DNA of 16,103 nucleotides. Origin: GCA-2686265 sp036010965. GTDB taxonomy: Bacteria; Planctomycetota; UBA1135; GCA-002686595. Below the pieces are notes generated by a model, which saw only the letters and a program-made list of their open reading frames with translations, made no database searches and was not told the DNA's origin. The stretch covers positions 1 to 16,103 of the forward strand of contig DASCMO010000084.1 in assembly GCA_036010965.1 (NCBI GenBank), in the 5' to 3' direction. A program made the position numbers and the translations under genes. Shown here piece after piece: positions 1-6,557 of the stretch. The first letter of the stretch is position 1. Each line of letters opens with the position of its first letter.

Positions 1-987
1 GTGGACACGAGCCTGGGGTGGCGTGAGGTCTTCGTGCCCATGGCGACCACCGAGGGCGCGATGGTGGCGGCCTATTCGCGCGGGATGGCGATCCTGAAGC
101 GCGCGGGCGGCGCTCGCGCGCGCCAGACGCGGGAGGGACTGACCCAGAATCCGATCCTGGTCTTCCCCGACGCGCGCCGGGCCGAAGAAGCGGCCTGCAC
201 GATCCGCGCTCGCCTGGAGCCGATGCAGGCCATCACCGCCGCGACCACCGGGCACGGCAGACTGGAGTCCCTGGCGGCCGAGGTCCTCGGGCGGCGGGTG
301 ATCTTGCGCCTGCTCTTTACCACCGGCGACGCGATCGGGATCAACATGGCCTCGCGCGCGACCGACCTATGCCTGGCCGAGCTCGCCCGCGAGACCGGCG
401 CCGAGGCGCACTACGTCCACGGTCAGGACGTCGAGAAGCGCGCCAATGCGCGGGCTCTGATCGAGGGTCGCGGACGCAGCGTCGTGTGCGACGCGACCGT
501 GCCGCGCGCCCTTCTGGCCGAGTCCGCGCGCACCACGCCCGAGGACCTGGTGGCGATTCAGCAGAGCTACACCGTGGGCTTCGCCCAGCTCGGCACGCAG
601 AACTGGACCATCCAGGCGGCCAACGGTCTGGCCGCGGTGATGCTGGCCTGCGGACAGGACGTGGCCTACGTGACCGAGTGCGCCACGGGCCAGCTCGACT
701 TTCATGTGACTGAGAGCGGCGACCTCTACCTCTCCGTCTGGCTCCCCTCGCTGCTCGTCGGAACGGTCGGCGGCGGCACGGGACAGGGTACGGCGGCCGA
801 GTGCCTGGATGTGCTCGGCTGTCGCGGCGAGGGAAAGGCGCGACATCTGGCCGAGTTGCTGGGAGCGATCGTGTTGGCCGGAGACCTGTCCCTGATGGCG
901 GCCTTCTGCACCCACGAGTTCTCGTCCGCCCACGAGCGCCTGGGCAGGAACCGGCCTCCCGCGCCGGATTCGGAGGGGACGCCGTGA
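1..987 (+). CDS. hmgA: HMG-CoA reductase, class I type, N-terminus cut by window edge
   Basis: 3-hydroxy-3-methylglutaryl-CoA reductase (EC 1.1.1.34) reduces HMG-CoA with two NADPH to mevalonate, the committed step of the mevalonate route to isoprenoids. Residues are counted from base 1. The four catalytic positions of class I enzymes can be aligned: Glu18 in VPMATTEG, Lys146 in EKR (usually DKK) just before IEGRG, Asp220 in ACGQD, and His311 near the C-terminus. GDAIGINM (109-116) matches the NADPH-site DAMGMN motif, and VGTVGGGT and LAGDLSLMA are class I signatures. The family's usual start region (ENVIG...PVGVAGPL) is missing, so the gene begins upstream and the GTG at base 1 is not its start. 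Its stop overlaps the start of the next gene (GTGA), which suggests co-transcription. No membrane anchor is visible in this part. Recognition as HMG-CoA reductase is firm; the segment before ACGQD diverges from eukaryotic class I enzymes. Confidence 0.92.
   Translation: MDTSLGWREVFVPMATTEGAMVAAYSRGMAILKRAGGARARQTREGLTQNPILVFPDARRAEEAACTIRARLEPMQAITAATTGHGRLESLAAEVLGRRVILRLLFTTGDAIGINMASRATDLCLAELARETGAEAHYVHGQDVEKRANARALIEGRGRSVVCDATVPRALLAESARTTPEDLVAIQQSYTVGFAQLGTQNWTIQAANGLAAVMLACGQDVAYVTECATGQLDFHVTESGDLYLSVWLPSLLVGTVGGGTGQGTAAECLDVLGCRGEGKARHLAELLGAIVLAGDLSLMAAFCTHEFSSAHERLGRNRPPAPDSEGTP
972..978 (+). promoter_or_regulatory. Ribosome binding site for the M23-like gene
   Basis: GGAGGGG lies 5 nt before the GTG at 984 and decides the start of the M23-like gene. 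It sits inside the last codons of the HMG-CoA reductase gene. Confidence 0.5.
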
Positions 988-1988
988 GCGGCAGGCGGCG
1001 AGCACGGCGCGCCACGCCGGAGGCACCCTCGGGGGGCGAAGCTCTCTCCGAGGCCCTCGCCCGCGAGGCGCCGGCGCGCCCCGAGGCCTGGACCCGCGCC
1101 GCCCTAGTTGTCTTCGCGCTCTTCGCCCTCGCCCTCGCCTACCTGGGCCTGCGCCCTGGCGGCGTCGGTCCGCTCGTGATCTACATGGAGGGGCGGCTGG
1201 CCCTGGCCCTGCTCGCCCTCGCGATCCTCGCCTGGGGCGTCGTCGTCGCCTTCCGCCGGCGCCCGCTGCTCCAGCCCGGCCGTGCCCGCGCCCTGTTCGC
1301 CCTGTCCCTGGTGATCGGCGTCGCGAACTATCCCTTTCCTTATCCGTCCTCCCACGAGCATCAACCCAGCGCCGTGCAGTTTCGCCTGCCGGTCGAGGGC
1401 GAGTGGGTCGTCGTCTGGGGTGGCGATCGCAAGGCCACCAACCGTCTCGCGGCGTTCCTTCCCGACCGCCGCTGGGGCCTGCACCTGGTCGTCGAGCGCG
1501 AGGGAGCCACGGGCGAGGGCGCGGGGATCGCGGCCTCTGACTATCACGCCTTCGGGCGCGAGGTCCTGGCGCCCGCGGCCGGGCGCGTGGTCGCCGTCCA
1601 CGATGGTGAGCCGGATCATCCGCCGCGCCGCCGGGGTGGCGGGGCGCCGCTCGGCAACCACCTCGTGCTCGAGGTGGCGCCGAGCGAATTCTGTTTTCTC
1701 ACGAATCTCCAGCAGGGTTCCATCCTCGTGGCTGTCGGTGACGAGCTCGTACCCGGCGATGCCCTGGCCCGCGTCGGGAGCTCGGGGAGCATGGTCATGA
1801 CGCCTCAACCGCATGTCGCGCTTCACCTCCAGGACACTTCCGTGCCCCTGCGCGGCGAGGCCGTTCCCTGGACCTTCTCGGAGTACGCCTCGGATGGGCG
1901 GCGCGTCGAGCGCGGTCAGCCCGCCGGCGGGCTCGGGGCGGCGGGCGAGCTGCAGGGAGATCGAGTGCGACACCTGGGGGCAGAATAA
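984..1988 (+). CDS. Membrane protein with degenerate LytM/M23-like domain
   Basis: 334 residues from GTG 984, chosen because a GGAGGGG stands 5 nt upstream and the start overlaps the preceding stop. The reading frame is open further upstream to 801, but that part lies inside the reductase gene. Three hydrophobic segments are visible (about 39-56, 72-89 and 101-114), then an extracytoplasmic domain. That domain follows the order of M23 peptidases of the 'LP.eGeW..v.GG' type: LPVEGEWVVVWGG (135-147), VLAPAAGRVV (195-203), LGNHLVLE (223-230), LQQGSI..VGDEL and PHVALHLQD (276-284). The positions I expect to carry the metal site are replaced: NHH becomes NRL (153-155), ALD becomes GLH (165-167), the His of the YAHL-like motif becomes Asn241, and HxH becomes HVA (277-279). 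It is probably not an active endopeptidase and may bind or regulate. The fold assignment is good; the function is unknown. Confidence 0.75.
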   Translation: MSGRRRARRATPEAPSGGEALSEALAREAPARPEAWTRAALVVFALFALALAYLGLRPGGVGPLVIYMEGRLALALLALAILAWGVVVAFRRRPLLQPGRARALFALSLVIGVANYPFPYPSSHEHQPSAVQFRLPVEGEWVVVWGGDRKATNRLAAFLPDRRWGLHLVVEREGATGEGAGIAASDYHAFGREVLAPAAGRVVAVHDGEPDHPPRRRGGGAPLGNHLVLEVAPSEFCFLTNLQQGSILVAVGDELVPGDALARVGSSGSMVMTPQPHVALHLQDTSVPLRGEAVPWTFSEYASDGRRVERGQPAGGLGAAGELQGDRVRHLGAE

Positions 1989-2015
1989 GGGCGTCGGCAG
2001 GGTCGGGGAGGGAAT

Positions 2016-2033
2016 CTGCGGGCTCGCCGGCAG
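2016..2033 (+). terminator. Possible hairpin terminator after the M23-like gene
   Basis: CTGCGGGC and GCCGGCAG form an imperfect inverted repeat (one mismatch, very tight loop), starting 27 nt after the stop at 1988. No T-run follows, so this is a weak call. Confidence 0.25.
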
Positions 2034-2040
2034 TGGTGCC

Positions 2041-2068
2041 TTGACGGTCGTGGGCCGCTCTGTAGTCT
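2041..2068 (+). promoter_or_regulatory. Candidate sigma-70-type promoter for fusA
   Basis: TTGACG (2041-2046) is followed after 16 nt by TAGTCT (2063-2068). The -35 matches five of six consensus bases, the -10 only three. If used, transcription would start near 2075 and leave a leader of about 165 nt before fusA. Confidence 0.4.
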
Positions 2069-2125
2069 ATCTCGCCTCCAACCCCAGTCCTTTCATGGCA
2101 GGAGGCGGGGAAACGAGGTTTGCTC

Positions 2126-2227
2126 ATGGGCGGAATTCGCCGGGCGTCACGCCCGCGTCTCGGCCCGATTCGTCACCTTCACAGGCCCTCGCCGTACACC
2201 GATTCCCGGCCCCTGATCCGCCTCTGA
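2126..2227 (+). other. Possible 33-codon upstream ORF in the fusA leader
   Basis: ATG 2126 has GAGG 7 nt upstream (2115-2118) and reads through 33 sense codons to TGA 2225-2227, 12 nt before the fusA start. The product would be Arg/Pro-rich with no recognisable feature. An ORF of this length is expected by chance in such GC-rich DNA, so it is listed only because of the spaced GAGG and its place in the leader. Confidence 0.15.
2129..2155 (+). other. Two tandem hairpins in the fusA leader
   Basis: GGCG/CGCC with a 5-nt loop (2129-2141) is followed directly by CGGGCG-TCA-CGCCCG (2141-2155), a perfect 6-bp stem with a 3-nt loop. They share base 2141. No T-run follows. They could shape the leader RNA; no known riboswitch or ribosomal-protein site is recognised. 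Confidence 0.3.
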
Positions 2228-2239
2228 CCACCGAATCCG

Positions 2240-4342
2240 ATGTCCCCTCAAGCCACCAGTGAGCGCCCCCGAGCCGGGCACAAGGCCAGCCCCTCGGCCC
2301 ACCGCAACATCGGCATCATGGCCCACATCGATGCCGGCAAAACGACCGTTACCGAACGGATCCTGTTCCTGACCGAGAAGATCCACCGCACCGGCGAGGT
2401 CCACGACGGCGAGGCGACCATGGACTTCCTGGAGGAGGAGCAGCGCCGCGGGATCACTATCCAGTCGGCCGCTACCAGTTGCGAGTGGCGGAATCACTCG
2501 ATCAACATCATCGACACGCCCGGCCACGTGGACTTCACGGCCGAGGTCGAACGCTCTCTGCGCGTTCTGGACGGAGCCGTCGCGGTGTTCGACGCCGTCA
2601 GCGGCGTCGAGGCGCAGTCCGAGACGGTCTGGCGCCAGGCGGATCGCTATGGCGTGCCCCGCATCTGTTTCATCAACAAGATGGACCGCGTCGGTGCGGA
2701 TTTTTCAGCGGCGGTCGATTCGATCAGAGAGCGCCTCGGCGCCCGGCCCGTGCCGATCCAGATGCCGGTCGGCGCGGAGCGGGACTTCTCCGCGGTCATC
2801 GATCTTGTGCGGATGAAGATGTTCAAGTTTGACGATGAGGTGGACGGAGGCATGCGGGAATTGGAAGAGATTCCCGAGGACCTGGTCGAGGATGCCATGT
2901 TGCAGCGCCACGAGATGCTTGAGGCCGCCGCGGAGTTCGACGAGGAGCTCCTCGACCTCTTCGTTGAGGACGAGGAGATCTCGGCCGAACTGGCACTCTC
3001 CGCCCTGCGCGCCGGCACCCTGGCGATGGAGATCACGCCCGTCCTCGTGGGCTCGGCCCTCAAGCACAAGGGCGTGCGCTACGTGCTCGACGCCACGATC
3101 GAGCTCCTGCCCAGCCCCCAGGACATCGCGGCCGTGGTGGGCAAGGATCCCGCCTCCGGCGACGAGATCTCGCGCGATGCGCTCGGATCGGAACCGTTGG
3201 CGGCGATGGCCTTCAAGACCATCGCCGAGCAGACCGGAGACCTGACTTTCGTGCGCGTCTACTCGGGAATCCTCGAGAAGGGGATGAAGGTCCTGAACCC
3301 GCGTCTCGGTCGCATGGAACGCATCGGCCGCATCGTTCGGATCCATGCCAACAAGCGCGAGCAGGTCGATTCGATCCCCGCCGGGGAGATCGCCGCTGTC
3401 GTCGGGCTCAAGCAGACCATCACCGGTGACACCCTCTGTGATCCCGATGCACCGATCGCTCTGAACGAGATAGTGTTCCCCGACACCGTGATCTCAATGG
3501 CCATCGAGCCGGCCACGAACCAGGACCGCGACAAGCTGAGCGAGAGCATCGGGCGGCTGATGCGCGAGGACCCCACCTTCCGCTCGCAGAAGAACGAGCA
3601 GACCGGCCAGCTGATCATCTCCGGCATGGGGGAGTTGCACCTCGAGGTGCTGATCAACCGTATCCAGAAGGAGTTCAAGGTCGGTGTTCAGACCGGCAGG
3701 CCGAAGGTCGCGTACAAGCAACGCCTGGCTCGGCCCGTGGACACGGAAGCGCGCTATATCCGACAGTCGGGCGGCCGTGGGCAGTACGCAGTTGTCAACG
3801 TGCGTCTGGAGACCGCCCAGACCGAGGACGGCGGGATGGAGTTCGTGGACGAGATCAAGGGCGGCAACGTCCCGCGGGAGTACATCAAGAACGTCGGCCA
3901 GGGTCTGCAGGAGGTGTTCGACGCGGGCGGGAGGACCGGGCACCGCTTCGTGAACGTGCGCGCCAGCCTCTATGACGGCAAGGCGCACGATGTCGACTCC
4001 AGCGAACTCGCCTTCCATAACGCGGGGATGCTGGCTTTCCGGCAGGCCATGGAGAACAACGTAGTCCTGCTCGAGCCGATCATGAAGGTCGAGGTGCGCG
4101 TGCCCGAGGACTACCTGGGCACCGTGGTGGGGGACCTGAACTCAAGGCGTGGTGAGGTCAGCGAGGTGGACTCGCTCGGCGACCTGCGCATCGTGCGGGC
4201 CCTCGTTCCGATCGCCGAGATGTTTCAGTACTCCTCGGCGCTGCGTGGCGCCACACAGGGGCGCGGCTCGTACTCGATGGAGTACCACGAGTACAAGGAC
4301 TTGCCGAAGAGCCTGGCCGAGAAGGCCTTCGAGGAAGCCTGA
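2240..4342 (+). CDS. fusA: Translation elongation factor G (spd/EF-G1-like)
   Basis: 700 residues, the usual EF-G length. This ribosomal GTPase drives translocation of tRNA and mRNA. The G domain carries AHIDAGKT (28-35, P-loop), RRGITI (69-74, switch I end), DTPGH (92-96) and NKMD (146-149). Downstream are the domain II segment VYSGILEKG, the domain III segment GMGELHLEV, the domain IV segment GGRGQYAVV, and a C-terminal MEYHEYKDLP. Features such as KTTVTERILF, ITIQSAAT and GSALKHKGV resemble mitochondrial EF-G1 and the spd-type EF-G1 of spirochaetes, planctomycetes and delta-proteobacteria more than Escherichia coli EF-G. Such genomes commonly carry a second EF-G, so the subtype needs a tree. 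The ATG at 2240 has no clear Shine-Dalgarno sequence. The gene stands alone, without rpsL, rpsG or tuf beside it as in the classical str operon. Product certain; subtype an inference. Confidence 0.97.
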   Translation: MSPQATSERPRAGHKASPSAHRNIGIMAHIDAGKTTVTERILFLTEKIHRTGEVHDGEATMDFLEEEQRRGITIQSAATSCEWRNHSINIIDTPGHVDFTAEVERSLRVLDGAVAVFDAVSGVEAQSETVWRQADRYGVPRICFINKMDRVGADFSAAVDSIRERLGARPVPIQMPVGAERDFSAVIDLVRMKMFKFDDEVDGGMRELEEIPEDLVEDAMLQRHEMLEAAAEFDEELLDLFVEDEEISAELALSALRAGTLAMEITPVLVGSALKHKGVRYVLDATIELLPSPQDIAAVVGKDPASGDEISRDALGSEPLAAMAFKTIAEQTGDLTFVRVYSGILEKGMKVLNPRLGRMERIGRIVRIHANKREQVDSIPAGEIAAVVGLKQTITGDTLCDPDAPIALNEIVFPDTVISMAIEPATNQDRDKLSESIGRLMREDPTFRSQKNEQTGQLIISGMGELHLEVLINRIQKEFKVGVQTGRPKVAYKQRLARPVDTEARYIRQSGGRGQYAVVNVRLETAQTEDGGMEFVDEIKGGNVPREYIKNVGQGLQEVFDAGGRTGHRFVNVRASLYDGKAHDVDSSELAFHNAGMLAFRQAMENNVVLLEPIMKVEVRVPEDYLGTVVGDLNSRRGEVSEVDSLGDLRIVRALVPIAEMFQYSSALRGATQGRGSYSMEYHEYKDLPKSLAEKAFEEA

Positions 4343-4390
4343 TCCCAGCCCCCGCCACCGGTTTCCCCGCTCCTCCTCTGGGTGCGAGGC

Positions 4391-4399
4391 TGCTACTAT
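4391..4399 (+). promoter_or_regulatory. Extended -10 promoter, leaderless start
   Basis: TG-C-TACTAT is an extended -10 element (TGnTAnnnT). It ends 6 nt before the ATG at 4406, so transcription should begin at or next to the start codon. No -35 is evident, which an extended -10 can tolerate. No Shine-Dalgarno sequence precedes the ATG. Confidence 0.5.
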
Positions 4400-4405
4400 C
4401 CCTTC

Positions 4406-5437
4406 ATGACCAGTACCGCTCGCAGGCGGTGGTCCCGGGAACTCGACATCGAGATCGATGGGATCGCCTTCGGGACCGAGGGTCCGGCGCTCGTTCACGG
4501 CTACGACCCCCCGGCGGGGGGGATGTGGGTCGACGACGTCATCCCGGGCAAGCTCGGGGCGCTCGATCGCCACTCGGGTGAGACGCTCTGGTTCTCTCCC
4601 TGCGAGGTCGGCTACGGCCGGGGCTTCGCCACCGGTTTCGGCGGAGCCGAGGAGGTGATCGTCCTGGGTCCAAGCCAGCAGGGGCACCGCATCGTGCGCA
4701 TGGAGCGCGAGACCGGAAAGCTGCTTGGCGTCGAGGGCATCGGCGAGTTCGACGAGGCGCTCGTGTTCGAGGACCTCTGCCTGTGCGCCAGCGCGCGGCG
4801 CGTGTTCGCCATCACGACCTCGATGATGTCCGAGGCCTGGGTCTACCAGCCGGAGAAGGAGCGCATCCACCACATCGCACGCTGCGGCGATCGCGTCCTG
4901 GTGGACTACAGCAACCTGGAGACGCGCTGCCACGGCGTGATGGCCCTGGACGTGACGACGGGAGAACCGGTGGCCTCGCTCGTGCCCTGCCGCCTCCCCG
5001 AGATCCATGGCATCGCCGCCAGCGACGACGAGGCCGTGATCCTGACCGCCGATCTTCAGGCCGCCTTGCCGCCGAAACTTGCGGGTCGCTTTCTGGTGGA
5101 CCTCGGCGAGCGAGAAGAAGATGGAGAGGTCGCCGCGGACACGCTCTCCATGCTGGGCCTCTCGGCTCAGGCCGCGGATGACGAGGCGGGCGCGTGGTAC
5201 GAGATTCTGTCCACGGCTCCCGTCGAATCCGTCCCGGAGGTGAGCATCACCTCCGACAGCGGCAAGCTCTACGTCGTGCAGGGAGCGATGCTGGAGGCGC
5301 GTGACATCCTGACCGGGCGCGCCCTGGGCCAGTGGGCCATTCCGGGCCTCGACGAGCAGGTCGCCTGGCAGGTCTGCTGCGGCGCCGGCCTCCTCGCGGA
5401 GGAGAAACGGGTCTCGGTCTTCGAGTTACCCGCCTGA
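4406..5437 (+). CDS. Cytoplasmic PQQ-like beta-propeller protein
   Basis: 343 residues from ATG 4406. The frame is open to 4382, but those codons overlap the -10 element, so 4406 is preferred. There is no signal peptide or membrane segment. PQQ/WD-like blade endings recur: LGALDRHSGETLW (50-62), IVRMERETGKLLG (96-108), VMALDVTTGEPVA (178-190) and EARDILTGRALGQW (297-310). Each has the 'aLD..TGe..W/v' pattern that closes a propeller blade. No catalytic motif is visible. The protein is probably a small cytoplasmic propeller that binds a partner or ligand, and I do not recognise a named family. It contains several cysteines (126, 160, 175, 195, 324, 325) with no evident metal-site spacing. It lies 63 nt after fusA but appears to have its own promoter. 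The likely leaderless mRNA sets it apart from the neighbours with Shine-Dalgarno sites. Confidence 0.7.
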   Translation: MTSTARRRWSRELDIEIDGIAFGTEGPALVHGYDPPAGGMWVDDVIPGKLGALDRHSGETLWFSPCEVGYGRGFATGFGGAEEVIVLGPSQQGHRIVRMERETGKLLGVEGIGEFDEALVFEDLCLCASARRVFAITTSMMSEAWVYQPEKERIHHIARCGDRVLVDYSNLETRCHGVMALDVTTGEPVASLVPCRLPEIHGIAASDDEAVILTADLQAALPPKLAGRFLVDLGEREEDGEVAADTLSMLGLSAQAADDEAGAWYEILSTAPVESVPEVSITSDSGKLYVVQGAMLEARDILTGRALGQWAIPGLDEQVAWQVCCGAGLLAEEKRVSVFELPA

Positions 5438-5522
5438 GGGCCGACCAGCCGTGTGACCGCACCGGCTTCGCTCATCCCGAATGGCTGCGTTCCACCAGAT
5501 CCTGTTCCAGGCCTCGCGCCCC

Positions 5523-5550
5523 TTGACCCCTCGGCGCCAGTCCGCACAAT
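5523..5550 (+). promoter_or_regulatory. Candidate promoter for the DJ-1-like gene
   Basis: TTGACC (5523-5528), a 16-nt spacer, then CACAAT (5545-5550), 11 nt before ATG 5562. The predicted 5' leader would be only a few nucleotides, so the mRNA would be leaderless or nearly so. It also argues against the upstream in-frame ATG at 5481, which would lie before the transcription start. Confidence 0.42.
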
Positions 5551-5561
5551 CTGCGTTCACC

Positions 5562-6134
5562 ATGGCCGACGAGCAGCAATCCGAAGACATCGACGAGGAC
5601 GGCCTCACCATCCAGGCCTACGGGAGTACGGTGTTGATCGTGGTGCCCCACGAGGGGTTCGATGATCAGGCCCTGCGCCACGTGCGCTCGAGTCTCAACA
5701 ATGTCCACGTGGGGACGCGCTCGGTGTCCACCCGTTCCGATGTCTCCGTGACTGGCCGACTTCAGGACGAGTTCCATGTGGACGAGGACCTCCAGTCCGT
5801 GTCGATGGAACAGTTCGTCGGTGTCGTCTTCGTGGGTTGCGAGGAGGACACCGCCTTCCTATCCGACACCGATGTTCTGCGCCTCGCGACCGAGGCTCAA
5901 GCGACCGGCAAGTTGATCGGCGCCTGGGGCCTCTCGACCCTAGCCCTGGCACGGGCCGGCATCCTGCGCAAGCGCAAGGTCACCGGAGCGCCGGCCGCCG
6001 CGCGGGAAGTCGAGCACGCGGGAGGGCGCTACGACGGTCGGCAGATCGTGGTCGACGGCAACCTCATCACGGGCATCGACGAGTCGGCGGGCTTGCGTCT
6101 GGGCAAGGCTCTCGCGGAGCAAGTCCGCATCTAG
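5562..6134 (+). CDS. DJ-1/PfpI-fold protein lacking the nucleophilic Cys
   Basis: 190 residues from ATG 5562. ATG 5481 is in frame, but the extra 27 residues do not resemble the family and would overlap the promoter. The order of DJ-1/PfpI features can be followed: VLIVVPHEGFDDQAL (24-38, first strand and the loop that normally holds the conserved Glu), VGVVFVGCEEDTAFLSD (86-102, the 'vPGG...l' strand), GKLIGAWGLSTLALARAGIL (116-135), VTGAP (140-144) and IVVDGNLITG (162-171). In active members the elbow reads A-[IV]-C-H-G; here it is A121-W122-G123-L124-S125, so Cys is replaced by Gly and His by Leu. The Glu after the first strand is also not at its usual place. Deglycase, protease or chaperone chemistry through that Cys is therefore unlikely. 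It is cytoplasmic, with an acidic N-terminal tail. Fold likely; role unknown. Confidence 0.75.
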   Translation: MADEQQSEDIDEDGLTIQAYGSTVLIVVPHEGFDDQALRHVRSSLNNVHVGTRSVSTRSDVSVTGRLQDEFHVDEDLQSVSMEQFVGVVFVGCEEDTAFLSDTDVLRLATEAQATGKLIGAWGLSTLALARAGILRKRKVTGAPAAAREVEHAGGRYDGRQIVVDGNLITGIDESAGLRLGKALAEQVRI

Positions 6135-6167
6135 ACGGCTTCCCTCTAGAGCCTTCACGCCAGAACG

Positions 6168-6191
6168 GGCAGACGACCGGCTCCGTCTGCC
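6168..6191 (+). terminator. Possible hairpin terminator after the DJ-1-like gene
   Basis: GGCAGACG (6168-6175) and CGTCTGCC (6184-6191) form a perfect 8-bp stem with an 8-nt loop, 33 nt after the stop at 6134. No T-run follows, so it may be a 3'-end stabilising hairpin or a Rho-assisted terminator rather than a classical intrinsic one. Confidence 0.4.
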
Positions 6192-6421
6192 TCCCGTGCG
6201 CTGGAGCCACTTCTGGTCCGTCGGCGCCCGCCGCAGAGCGAGGTTGGCTAGAGCACTACCAGCGAACACCTTGCACCGTCTGGAGTGAGGTCAGCTGCCG
6301 GATCCGGCCCAGAGGGCGTGCGCGGGCCACTCGCGCGCGAACTTCGCGCCACACTGCGGCCCCTCCACCGCCGGTTCGAAGGCGGCAGTCGCCCGTCGGG
6401 CACTTCTGCGTGGGCACTGTG

Positions 6422-6427
6422 TACAAT
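6422..6427 (+). promoter_or_regulatory. Candidate -10 element for the Tex-like gene
   Basis: TACAAT matches five of six -10 consensus bases and stands out in the GC-rich gap. No good -35 lies 16-18 nt upstream. Transcription would start near 6434, giving a leader of about 120 nt. Confidence 0.33.
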
Positions 6428-6545
6428 TCGGACGGCGCCTGAGGCCCAATGAAACCGCTCTGCGAGGCACTGCGCCACGCTTGAGCTTTGTACAGACCGA
6501 GCCGCATGCGTGCGCGCACTTCCCGCGAACCCTGGGTCATCACCT

Positions 6546-6551
6546 GGGGGA
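6546..6551 (+). promoter_or_regulatory. Ribosome binding site deciding the Tex-like start
   Basis: GGGGGA ends 6 nt before GTG 6558. It supports that GTG over the in-frame GTG at 6510, whose extra 16 residues do not match the Tex N-terminus. Confidence 0.4.
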
Positions 6552-6557
6552 TGGACC

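Larger units (their letters stand above)
6135..6557 (+). other. 423-nt non-coding stretch before the Tex-like gene
   Basis: I find no convincing gene here. It holds a GGCAGACG/CGTCTGCC hairpin (6168-6191), a small CCGCC/GGCGG hairpin with GGTTCGAA in the loop (6368-6385), a TACAAT element (6422-6427), an 11-codon ORF (6449-6484), and a 16-bp alternating purine-pyrimidine tract (6504-6519) that contains the palindrome GTGCGCGCAC. The GGTTCGAA looks like a tRNA T-loop, but no acceptor or anticodon arm fits. An untranslated leader of about 120 nt for the downstream gene is likely. Confidence 0.5.

Noticed and set aside
801..983. Upstream start for the M23-like gene
   Set aside because: Those codons lie inside HMG-CoA reductase in another frame; GTG 984 has a ribosome binding site and a GTGA overlap.
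5481..5561. ATG 5481 as start of the DJ-1-like gene
   Set aside because: It precedes the candidate promoter and adds 27 residues that do not resemble the family.
6368..6385. tRNA T-arm-like hairpin with GGTTCGAA
   Set aside because: The loop has eight bases and no matching acceptor, D or anticodon arm can be found around it.
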